Shown: in pieces, positions 44,812 through 52,655 of the stretch
Layout: each line of letters begins with the position of its first letter
Position numbering within the stretch: the first letter of the stretch is position 1
Origin: Sulfuricurvum sp.
GTDB lineage: Bacteria > Campylobacterota > Campylobacteria > Campylobacterales > Sulfurimonadaceae
Assembly: GCA_028714915.1 (NCBI GenBank)
Contig: JAQTLL010000002.1
Location: forward strand, 248,001-312,000
Length of the DNA stretch: 64,000 nucleotides
Reading direction: 5' to 3'
The notes under the pieces: model-generated
Told to the model about the DNA's origin: nothing
The model's database searches: none
Seen by the model: the letters and a program-made list of their open reading frames with translations, nothing else
Translations under genes and position numbers: made by a program

Positions 44812-47301
44812 ATGGATGAATTTGAAGAGATATTACAAGATTTCCTAATTGAAGCATTTGAGCTGATCGAACAGCTTGACCAAGATTTAGTAGAATTGGA
44901 AACGCGTCCGGATGATTTGGATTTGCTCAATCGTATTTTCCGTGTTGCCCATACGATCAAGGGAGCAAGCTCATTTCTAAATTTTGATGTCCTGACCCAT
45001 TTGACGCACCATATGGAAAATTTGCTTAATATGGCACGACACGGTGATCTTGTTATCGATGCCAATGTTATGGATGTAATTCTTGAATCGATTGACTTAA
45101 TGAAAGCTCTATTGGTTCGTATTCGTGACCGTGGAGAAGATTCCGGATTGGATGTTTCTGGGTGTGTTGCGAGATTGGATGCGGTAGCAAATGGTGATGC
45201 AGCACCAGAACCGATTGTAGAAATTGCTGTCATTCAAGAAGCTTTGGCAGTGCAAGTCAATGAGGATGAACCTGATTACTCGGCTATGAGTGATGCCCAA
45301 GTAGAAGCAGAGATAGAGAGACTTTTAGCGCAAAAGCAAGCTGAAGCTGCTGCCAAGCGTTCTGGCAGTAATGAGGCAGTGAAGAATGAAGAATCTGAGC
45401 CTGATTATGCCAATATGAGCGATATTGAAGTTGAGGCTGAAATTGAGCGGTTGTTACTCGAAAAACAAGCCCAAGACGCAGCCAAACGTGCTCAGAAAAA
45501 TCAAAATACAGCACCTCAAGAGCCCGTTGTCCCGAGTACACCTACTGTTGTTGTGCCATCTGCACCACAACCTAAAGTGGAAGCAGTTCCTATGGTAAAA
45601 GCTGCTCCTTCTGCTCCTTCACCGCGACGAAGTGAAGCAAAGGAAGAGGGTGATTCTAAAGGAGGAGGGGTTGAGCAAACAATTCGTGTTGATGTCAAGC
45701 GTCTCGATCACCTTATGAATCTTATCGGAGAACTCGTACTGGGGAAAAATCGCCTGATTAAAATCAATGATGACGTAGAAGAGCGATATGAAGGGGAAGC
45801 CTTTTTAGAAGAGCTTAACCAAGTGGTATCAATTGTCTCTTTGGTTACGACCGATTTACAGATTGCCGTTATGAAAACGCGGATGCTTCCTATTGGTAAA
45901 GTATTCAATAAATTTCCCCGTATGATTCGAGACCTTTCACGTGAGCTCAACAAAAAAATCGAATTGGAGATTGCAGGGGAAGAGACTGAACTTGATAAAT
46001 CCATTGTTGAAGAGATTGGCGATCCTCTGGTGCATATCATTCGAAACTCATGTGATCATGGAATTGAAGTGGGTGATGTGCGTATGGCACATGGAAAATC
46101 GGAAGTAGGAACCATTCAGCTCAAAGCGTATCATGAGGGGAACCATATTGTCATCCAAATTATAGATGACGGTAAAGGGCTTGATGCCGATATGCTCAAA
46201 CAAAAATCGATAGAAAAAGGGATCATTACCGAAAAAGAAGCGGATGCTATGAGCGAAAAAGAGGCATTTGGTCTTATCTTCCGCCCAGGTTTTTCAACAG
46301 CTGCTCAAGTAACGAGCGTTTCAGGACGCGGTGTGGGTATGGATGTAGTAAAAACCAATATTGAAAAACTTAACGGTATGATTGACATCGATTCGGAAGT
46401 GGGTAAAGGGACGTCGATGAAGCTCAAAATTCCATTGACGCTCGCAATTATTCAAGCATTGCTAGTTGGGGTGCAAGAAGAGTATTACGCTATTCCCCTT
46501 GCCTCCGTTCTTGAGACGGTTCGTATTAGCAAAGATGAGATTTATACAGTAGAAAATCGTTCCGTTATGCGTCTTCGTGACGAAGTTCTTTCTCTTGTTC
46601 ACATCGGAGATATTTTTGAAGTAGAGCGTGTATTTGATAATAGTGAACATGCATACGTTGTTGTCTTGGGTCTGGCAGAGAGCAAAATCGGTCTTATTGT
46701 TGATACCCTGATAGGACAAGAAGAGATCGTTATCAAATCCTTAGGTGAGTATCTCAAAGGAATCGAGGGGATAGCAGGGGCAACCATTCGCGGTGATGGC
46801 GGTGTAACTTTGATCGTGGATGTCGCTGCATTGATGCAAATGGCAAAATCAGTCAAATCCACCGTTGGCATTGAAAATGGAGAGACGAAAAAGCTTGGGG
46901 TAAAAAACAGTTCGAGCGATTATTGTGTTATGGTTGTCGATGATTCGAAAACCGATAGGACGATTATGCGTAAATCGCTTGAACCTCTTGGAATTACCAT
47001 TGTCGAAGCCGTTGATGGGGTTGAAGCTCTTAATATCTTGAAGCAAGGGGATCATTTCTTTGATGCGATGCTGATTGATATTGAGATGCCGCGTATGGAT
47101 GGATACACACTAGCCTCCGAAATCAAAAAATACAATAAATATAAAAATCTCCCTCTTATCGCCGTAACTTCACGAGCCGGTAAAGCAGATCGTATGCGTG
47201 GAGTGGAGTCCGGGATGGTTGAGTACATTACCAAACCTTATTCGCCGGAGTATCTGATGAACGTGGTTAAGCGTAATATTAAATTCAATGAGGGGTTATA
47301 A
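44812..47301 (+). CDS. cheA: Chemotaxis histidine kinase CheA with C-terminal receiver (CheAY)
   Basis: 829 aa hybrid kinase. P1: His47 in RVAHTIKGASSF. A long linker (about 135-290) contains two copies of a 31-residue unit (starting at residues 153 and 196, core EPDY-x2-MSD-x2-VEAEIERLL) and then a Pro/Ala-rich part; no clear P2 domain. P3 dimerisation, then P4 with HIIRNSCDHGIE and DDGKGLDADM, P5 CheW-like, and a receiver (about 705-825) with VVDDSKTDR, LIDIEMPRMDG and TKPYSPEY. CheAY is standard for Campylobacterota. Confidence 0.96.
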   Translation: MDEFEEILQDFLIEAFELIEQLDQDLVELETRPDDLDLLNRIFRVAHTIKGASSFLNFDVLTHLTHHMENLLNMARHGDLVIDANVMDVILESIDLMKALLVRIRDRGEDSGLDVSGCVARLDAVANGDAAPEPIVEIAVIQEALAVQVNEDEPDYSAMSDAQVEAEIERLLAQKQAEAAAKRSGSNEAVKNEESEPDYANMSDIEVEAEIERLLLEKQAQDAAKRAQKNQNTAPQEPVVPSTPTVVVPSAPQPKVEAVPMVKAAPSAPSPRRSEAKEEGDSKGGGVEQTIRVDVKRLDHLMNLIGELVLGKNRLIKINDDVEERYEGEAFLEELNQVVSIVSLVTTDLQIAVMKTRMLPIGKVFNKFPRMIRDLSRELNKKIELEIAGEETELDKSIVEEIGDPLVHIIRNSCDHGIEVGDVRMAHGKSEVGTIQLKAYHEGNHIVIQIIDDGKGLDADMLKQKSIEKGIITEKEADAMSEKEAFGLIFRPGFSTAAQVTSVSGRGVGMDVVKTNIEKLNGMIDIDSEVGKGTSMKLKIPLTLAIIQALLVGVQEEYYAIPLASVLETVRISKDEIYTVENRSVMRLRDEVLSLVHIGDIFEVERVFDNSEHAYVVVLGLAESKIGLIVDTLIGQEEIVIKSLGEYLKGIEGIAGATIRGDGGVTLIVDVAALMQMAKSVKSTVGIENGETKKLGVKNSSSDYCVMVVDDSKTDRTIMRKSLEPLGITIVEAVDGVEALNILKQGDHFFDAMLIDIEMPRMDGYTLASEIKKYNKYKNLPLIAVTSRAGKADRMRGVESGMVEYITKPYSPEYLMNVVKRNIKFNEGL

Positions 47302-47303
47302 TC

Positions 47304-47798
47304 ATGAGCGAAAAATTACAACAAATCATTAATAGACAAAACCAAGCCCTTGCAGGCGATGATCAAAAAGTTGATGAGGTGATTCAGCTAGTAGGCTTCA
47401 TTGTTGGAGAAGAGGAGTTTTCGATTCCTATTTTGAGTATTCAAGAGATTATTAAACCCATAGGTTGGACGCGTGTACCGCAGATTCCTTCTTATATTTT
47501 AGGTGTATTTAATCTTCGTGGGTCGGTTATCCCTTTGATTGATTTACGGGCGCGTTTTGGTTTACCTCTACAAAAACATACGGATGAGACCCGCTTTATC
47601 GTAATGAAAAATGGGGATGATGTTGCAGGGTTTGTGATTGACAGACTCACAGAGGCAATTCGTATGCCAAAGCGTGATATTGGACCGGCACCTGATACTA
47701 TTTCTGAAAGTGAGACGATGATTGACGGTGTCGGCAAGCAAGCCGATCGTATTGTTACGATTTTAAAAGTGCATAAATTATTGGAAAGAAACTTTTAA
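47304..47798 (+). CDS. cheW: Chemotaxis adaptor CheW
   Basis: 164 aa single CheW domain: LVGFIVGEEEFSIPILSIQEII, TRVPQIPSYILGVFNLRGSVIPLIDLR. Joins receptors to CheA. The 30-residue N-terminal extension is polar. Starts 2 nt after cheA. Confidence 0.96.
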   Translation: MSEKLQQIINRQNQALAGDDQKVDEVIQLVGFIVGEEEFSIPILSIQEIIKPIGWTRVPQIPSYILGVFNLRGSVIPLIDLRARFGLPLQKHTDETRFIVMKNGDDVAGFVIDRLTEAIRMPKRDIGPAPDTISESETMIDGVGKQADRIVTILKVHKLLERNF

Positions 47799-47799
47799 T

Positions 47800-49104
47800 T
47801 TGAACGAAACACACTACCAAGCCAGACGGCAAAAATTATTAGACAGCATAGAAGAGGGGATTATAGTCCTCTCTTCATCCCCTCTACAAACCCGCTCCAA
47901 CGATACCGAATATCCCTACCGACAAAACAGCGATTTTTATTATTTGAGCGGATTTGAAGAAGCAAACGCTCTTTTGGTGTTGGTAAAAACAAAAGAATTT
48001 GAAAAAACTGTTTTGTTTGTTGAACCAAATAGTGACGAGTTTGCATTGTGGAACGGTGCGCGTCTTGGTGTTGAGGGAGCATTAAAACGTTTTTTGGTCG
48101 ATGAAGTTCATAGCATTTTTGAATATACTAACCATATTAAAGAAATTTTACGTGAACACATTGCCCTGTATTTTGACTTTAATGATGACTCAAACCATTT
48201 GAAATTGGCACAGAAAAGTGCTAAAGAGTTACGAGAATCTCGAGGAGTGAAGCGTTATATCCGTACATTTCATGACGTAACGCATCTGACGCGCACCATG
48301 CGATTGATTAAATCATTCGAAGAGATAGATAAAATTCGTCATGCCATTTCTCTAACCGCGTCTGCCCATCACGAAGCGATGAAGCGGTGCAAAAATGGAA
48401 TGCAAGAGTTTGAGTTGCAAGCATGTATGAGTTATGTATTTTTATCTAATGGGGCTGTGTCTGAAGCTTACGGCGCAATTGTAGCGGGTGGAAATAATGC
48501 CAATACTCTCCATTACATCAATAATCGAGATGTTTTAAAAGAGGGTGATTTGGTACTCATCGACGCGGCATGTGAATGGGAGCTCTATGCGAGTGATATT
48601 ACCCGTACCTTTCCGGTAAATGGAAAATTCAGCGATGCACAGCGTGAAGTGTATGAAAAAGTACTCGATGTACAGCTGCGCATTATTGAAGCGATGAAAC
48701 CTAATGTCAAGCGTGATTGGTTGCAGCGTTACAGTGAAGAATTGTTGTGTCAAGCATTGATTGATTTAGGAATTTTGAGCGGAGAGGTAAACGCACTCAT
48801 CGAAGCCAAAGCCCATAAAAAATACGCCCCCCATGGAATCGGTCACTGGATGGGATTGGATGTCCATGACCCGTGCCCGTATGTGGATGATAGGGGCGAG
48901 AGCTTGGTATTTTGTGCAGGAATGGTGATGACCATAGAGCCGGGGATTTATATCCGGGCTGATGATGAATCGGTGGCAGAAAAATATCGTGGTATTGGTG
49001 TCCGTATTGAAGATAATATTCTAATCACCGCTGAGGGTTGTGAAAATCTCTCATCAATGATTGCTAAAACAGTTGATGAAATCGAAGAAATGTGTAAGAG
49101 CTAG
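47800..49104 (+). CDS. pepP: Xaa-Pro aminopeptidase (aminopeptidase P)
   Basis: 434 aa M24B metallopeptidase that removes an N-terminal residue before proline. TTG start right after cheW; N-terminal creatinase-like domain with SDFYYLSGFEEANALLVL, then metal ligands in LIDAACEWELYASDITRTFP (two Asp), HGIGHWMGLDVHD (His), MTIEPGIY (Glu) and GVRIEDNIL (Glu). Convergent with the next gene by a 4 nt overlap. Confidence 0.93.
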   Translation: MNETHYQARRQKLLDSIEEGIIVLSSSPLQTRSNDTEYPYRQNSDFYYLSGFEEANALLVLVKTKEFEKTVLFVEPNSDEFALWNGARLGVEGALKRFLVDEVHSIFEYTNHIKEILREHIALYFDFNDDSNHLKLAQKSAKELRESRGVKRYIRTFHDVTHLTRTMRLIKSFEEIDKIRHAISLTASAHHEAMKRCKNGMQEFELQACMSYVFLSNGAVSEAYGAIVAGGNNANTLHYINNRDVLKEGDLVLIDAACEWELYASDITRTFPVNGKFSDAQREVYEKVLDVQLRIIEAMKPNVKRDWLQRYSEELLCQALIDLGILSGEVNALIEAKAHKKYAPHGIGHWMGLDVHDPCPYVDDRGESLVFCAGMVMTIEPGIYIRADDESVAEKYRGIGVRIEDNILITAEGCENLSSMIAKTVDEIEEMCKS

Positions 49105-49532
49105 TTATTGTAGCTATAACTCCACCCGCTCAAACCGTCTTTAGCTTCTTTAAATCCGCCTGATTCTCCTAAAAAATCGATAATATGCAGTAGCGTCCAT
49201 GGAATCGTATTCGCCTCGGCATCATCAATAATATGGTGCGGCATTGGAGTTTCTTGAGAGGTCATTGCAAAAGCGATACGCTCAAGATTACTAAGGACAT
49301 GAGAGGTTTGGGTAATATCATGTTCACGACAAAATTTCTCTAGAAGTTGAGGCTTTATCGCTTCAGGGAGTACATCGGACGTATTTAAAAAGAAGGTAAA
49401 ATGCAACGGAAGTTCAGGTGCAGCCATCATAGAAGGTGCTGCCATGATAATGTAATCTACATTTTCAAGATGTTTTTGAATCTCACTTTGTGAGAGATAA
49501 CTGTTGACATTGAGGGGTTTGGCTTCAAACAT
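49101..49532 (-). CDS. Hypothetical protein B of a coupled pair
   Basis: 143 aa from the ATG inside the junction ATGTTTGA with the preceding gene (8 nt overlap); an ATG 90 nt further up is open but lies within that gene. Mostly soluble, with a hydrophobic segment YIIMAAPSMMAAPELPLHF near residue 25-45 and a Trp/Tyr-rich C-terminus. I do not recognise the family. Its placement suggests it and the upstream gene act together, or that they are halves of one ancestral protein. Confidence 0.55.
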   Translation of the reverse strand: MFEAKPLNVNSYLSQSEIQKHLENVDYIIMAAPSMMAAPELPLHFTFFLNTSDVLPEAIKPQLLEKFCREHDITQTSHVLSNLERIAFAMTSQETPMPHHIIDDAEANTIPWTLLHIIDFLGESGGFKEAKDGLSGWSYSYNN

Positions 49533-50013
49533 TGGCGGTATCCGCATTGAGAATTTTACTAATAAGATTAGAGATACCAATATGAAGATTGTAGTTTCGA
49601 ATCGGAAAATCGAGGGTTTCATTGATAAGATTTACCGTATAACCACTCAAGTAGGTTCCAAGTATTTCCAAATCAATGGGTGTATAAACTTCGCTTATAA
49701 TTTTAGTACGAACCAGTTTTCCCATATCATTGCTTTTTGTGAGGGTAAATGCGAGTGTTTTAAGGCTCATTAAATCACACCAGCGCAAGAATAATGCGGG
49801 TGTTAATATTTCATGTGGATTTCCTTCGGGATCAAAGAGAAGTTTTTGCTCCCGTAGAGGGATGAGTACACTCAAAATGGCTTCCACGTAGGGAAGGGTC
49901 TTTTGTCTCCAAAAAGGGGCTTCGTCACTTCTCTCCAACGTAGAAGAAATGGCACCCAAAATAGTATCAGAATTACCTGATTTGAGTAGAGTAGACATGG
50001 ATGACAAAATCAT
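49525..50013 (-). CDS. Hypothetical protein A of a coupled pair (weak similarity to T4CP ATPase insert)
   Basis: 162 aa from the ATG at 50013, chosen for the AGGGGAAATA ribosome site; an earlier ATG at 50058 has none. The part SDEAPFWRQKTLPYVEAILSVLIPLRE, followed by an EILTPALFLRWCDLMSLKTLAF segment, recalls the helical all-alpha insert of VirD4/DotL coupling proteins, but no Walker motif is present, so the resemblance may be chance or a remnant. Ends in the junction with gene B. Function unknown. Confidence 0.55.
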   Translation of the reverse strand: MILSSMSTLLKSGNSDTILGAISSTLERSDEAPFWRQKTLPYVEAILSVLIPLREQKLLFDPEGNPHEILTPALFLRWCDLMSLKTLAFTLTKSNDMGKLVRTKIISEVYTPIDLEILGTYLSGYTVNLINETLDFPIRNYNLHIGISNLISKILNADTANV

Positions 50014-50274
50014 TATTTCCCCTAATTTTTTGTAACTGTAACCTTTTTTGTATAACATTTCTATTATGAGAGTATTTTACACACAACCTTACAGTAAAAG
50101 ACCAAACAGTTATTTTAGTAGAGGAGTAGTAAAACGGGTAAACATATAGATTCATTTAAAAACTGGATTCTTAAATTTATTTTTATATTTTGTGTGTCAT
50201 GCTAATAAATGGTCTTTTTTTAGTGAAGAAAAACAGTGTGTCTGACTCAAGTATTTATTACAAAGGAAACGGTC

Positions 50275-51783
50275 ATGAACAGAAGAAATTTTCTATATTC
50301 ATTCTCTTTTACGGCAGCAGCAATTATTCTTGGAGGTTGTGAAAAAAACTCCGAAAATAACAACAAAGTGGTTGAGAAGTTCAATGAAAGTCAAAAATTA
50401 CCGTTAAAACTTTCAAAAAATGAAACAGCCGGTATATTCAAACCTTTTACCCAAGAGTTAAAAATTCCAAAAGAGATTAATTTTAAAAATATTGCAAAAG
50501 CAAAATTCAATGCACAAAAAAGTCTAGTTGCTATCTACAAAGATAAAAAAACAGAAGTTTTAACATTTCAGGGAGACCTGCCAAATCCTACTATTCGTAT
50601 AAAAAAAGGGGACAACTTTGAACTTGATTTTACAAACAGTCTTGAAAAACCAACTATTATTCATTGGCATGGAGTAATTGTACCCGAAGAGATGGACGGA
50701 CACCCAAAAGATGCAATTAACACTCAAATAACAAAAGAGTACAAGTATAAAATTAACCAAAGAGCGGGAACGTTTTGGTACCATACGCACCCTCACGGTA
50801 GAACGGGAGAGGAGATATATTATGGGCTGTCAGGTCTTTATATCATAGAAGATGATGATGAAAAAAGGTTAAACCTTCCCTCCGGTGAGTTTGAACTGCC
50901 ACTTATTATACAAGATAGGAGATTTGATAAAAAAGCAAATCTTATCTATAAAGAAATAGCACTGGACAATAATGGAATTTTAGGCGACGTTGTTTTGGTA
51001 AATTCTACACCTTTTCCCTATCAAAATGTAAAGAACACAAAATATCGACTTAGAATCCTTAACAGTTCAAGTGTGAGAACTTACAGACTTGCATTTGAAG
51101 GAATTGAAAGTTTTGTACTAATTGGAACCGACGGCGGGCTGCTTGAAAAACCAATAATCGTAAAAGATATATTGATTGCGGTTGCAGAGCGTATAGATAT
51201 AGTCATAGATTTCAAAGATAAAAAAATCGGCGAGACGGTAACCCTGAAAACACTCGGATTCAAAGAAGCTAGCAATTTTATAACAAACCAAAAATATCCG
51301 AATTTAGGCGCCAAAATAGATATTATGAAGTTTAAAGTCACACAACTCTCAACAAATGACTCTGTAAAGCTTCCAAGAAATCTCTCAAGTATTCTAAAAA
51401 TAAAAGAGTCTGATGCTTCTAAAGTTAGAACTATTACAATGGAAATTATAGGGGGAGGCATTTGGACTTTAAATAAAAAACCTTATGATATGAATAGGGT
51501 TGATGAGAGAGTAAAACTAGGCTCAACAGAAATTTGGGAGATTAAAAATACAGTTCACATGGCACACCCGTTTCACATGCATGGAGTACAATTTCAAGTA
51601 CTGGATAGAACAGGAAAAATAGATTTTCCCACAGACAAAGGATGGAAAGATACCGTGCTCGTTATGCCGGGAGAAACTGTTCGTATTATAATAAAATTTA
51701 CAATGCCCGGACTATTTGTTTACCACTGTCATATTCTTGAACATGAAGATCATGCTATGATGGCAAATTTTTTAGTGGAGTAA
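50275..51783 (+). CDS. Tat-exported multicopper oxidase lipoprotein
   Basis: 502 aa from the ATG that opens MNRRNFLYSF; the frame extends 13 codons further without a ribosome site. The twin-arginine start RRNFL, hydrophobic core and LGGC lipobox (about Cys21) predict a folded, Tat-exported lipoprotein. Copper ligands: HWHG, HTHPHGR, HPFHMHG and HCHILEHEDHAMM, i.e. type 1, 2 and 3 sites are all complete, with Met as axial ligand. Likely CueO-like periplasmic oxidase of Cu(I), or a laccase-type enzyme. Clearly richer in A/T than most neighbours. Alone between unrelated genes. Confidence 0.92.
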   Translation: MNRRNFLYSFSFTAAAIILGGCEKNSENNNKVVEKFNESQKLPLKLSKNETAGIFKPFTQELKIPKEINFKNIAKAKFNAQKSLVAIYKDKKTEVLTFQGDLPNPTIRIKKGDNFELDFTNSLEKPTIIHWHGVIVPEEMDGHPKDAINTQITKEYKYKINQRAGTFWYHTHPHGRTGEEIYYGLSGLYIIEDDDEKRLNLPSGEFELPLIIQDRRFDKKANLIYKEIALDNNGILGDVVLVNSTPFPYQNVKNTKYRLRILNSSSVRTYRLAFEGIESFVLIGTDGGLLEKPIIVKDILIAVAERIDIVIDFKDKKIGETVTLKTLGFKEASNFITNQKYPNLGAKIDIMKFKVTQLSTNDSVKLPRNLSSILKIKESDASKVRTITMEIIGGGIWTLNKKPYDMNRVDERVKLGSTEIWEIKNTVHMAHPFHMHGVQFQVLDRTGKIDFPTDKGWKDTVLVMPGETVRIIIKFTMPGLFVYHCHILEHEDHAMMANFLVE

Positions 51784-51880
51784 AAACTTTTCTAATAGAT
51801 TTTTCGGTATTTAAATCGGCGCACGAACAATTGAGTGATAAACCAGCGCCAGCAAATACAAATAAGTAAAGGATAACTCT

Positions 51881-52579
51881 ATGGACAAAGGTTGGATGAC
51901 AAATACAGTTTCATTAGGATTGGTCGGAATCTCGTATATTGTTGAAAGTTTTATGGGAGAGGTATTGCGCAGTGCAGGATTGTTTGCTCTCTCAGGAGCA
52001 GTGACCAATCAGCTCGCTATTCACATGCTGTTTGAAAAAGTACCGTTTTTATATGGATCAGGAATTATTTTAGATAGGTTTGAGTCGATTCGAGAAGCAT
52101 TAAAAACGCTTATTATGGAGCAATTTTTTACTCCTGAAAAGATTGAGTCTTTTGTTCAATCACAAGAGCGATCTATTGATTTGACTCCAATTATTGAACA
52201 AACCGATTTTGCCCCCGCGTATGAAGCTCTTTTAAAAAGTGTGATGGAATCACCGATGGGAGGGATGATTGGAATGTTCGGAGGAGAATCGCTGATTGCC
52301 AAACTCAAAGAGCCATTTTTGGAAAAAATTAAACTCTCTACGATTGAAATATCCCAAAGCGAATCCTTTATAAATGCATTGAATACTCATTTGCATCAAG
52401 GTTCTGGTCATTTAAACGAAACAATCAATTCTATCGTTGAAACCCGTCTTACCGAACTTACACCAATGATGATAAAAGAGATGCTGCACGGTCTTATGAA
52501 AGAGCATTTGGGATGGCTGGTTGTGTGGGGCGGAGTGTTTGGGGGAGCTATAGGAATTGTATCGGCTTTTTTAATTTGA
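51881..52579 (+). CDS. DUF445 family membrane protein
   Basis: 232 aa with a hydrophobic N-terminus containing ALSGAVTNQLAIHMLFEKVP and a C-terminal membrane helix (WLVVWGGVFGGAIGIVSAFLI); between lies an amphipathic helical part. This is the DUF445 pattern. Function unknown in bacteria. RBS AAAGGATAA. Ends 76 nt before the clpB start; the clpB promoter lies in between. Confidence 0.85.
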   Translation: MDKGWMTNTVSLGLVGISYIVESFMGEVLRSAGLFALSGAVTNQLAIHMLFEKVPFLYGSGIILDRFESIREALKTLIMEQFFTPEKIESFVQSQERSIDLTPIIEQTDFAPAYEALLKSVMESPMGGMIGMFGGESLIAKLKEPFLEKIKLSTIEISQSESFINALNTHLHQGSGHLNETINSIVETRLTELTPMMIKEMLHGLMKEHLGWLVVWGGVFGGAIGIVSAFLI

Positions 52580-52597
52580 ATAATCTCACTTAAGATA

Positions 52598-52618
52598 CTT
52601 GACAACAAGTGACTCAAA
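52598..52618 (+). promoter_or_regulatory. HAIR-like HspR operator at clpB
   Basis: CTTGACA, 7 nt, ACTCAAA. The HspR-associated inverted repeat is CTTGAGT-N7-ACTCAAG; 11 of 14 positions agree. The left half contains the -35 box, so a bound repressor would block the promoter. Confidence 0.65.
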
Positions 52619-52628
52619 GTATTATAAT
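52599..52628 (+). promoter_or_regulatory. Sigma-70 promoter of clpB
   Basis: TTGACA (52599-52604), 18 nt spacer, TATAAT (52623-52628). Transcription should start near 52635, about 20 nt before the ATG. Overlaps the HAIR-like operator. Confidence 0.78.
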
Positions 52629-52655
52629 ACCTATACGTCAACAAGGAGAACTAAT

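Noticed and set aside
44460..45233. Open frame of 257 codons on the minus strand
   Set aside because: Runs across the cheV-cheA junction in antisense; Ser-rich translation with no motif.
49101..50058. Reading the two unknown minus-strand frames as one frameshifted gene
   Set aside because: The ATGTTTGA junction and the good ribosome site at 50013 fit two coupled genes; no homologue is known to me that would prove a fusion.
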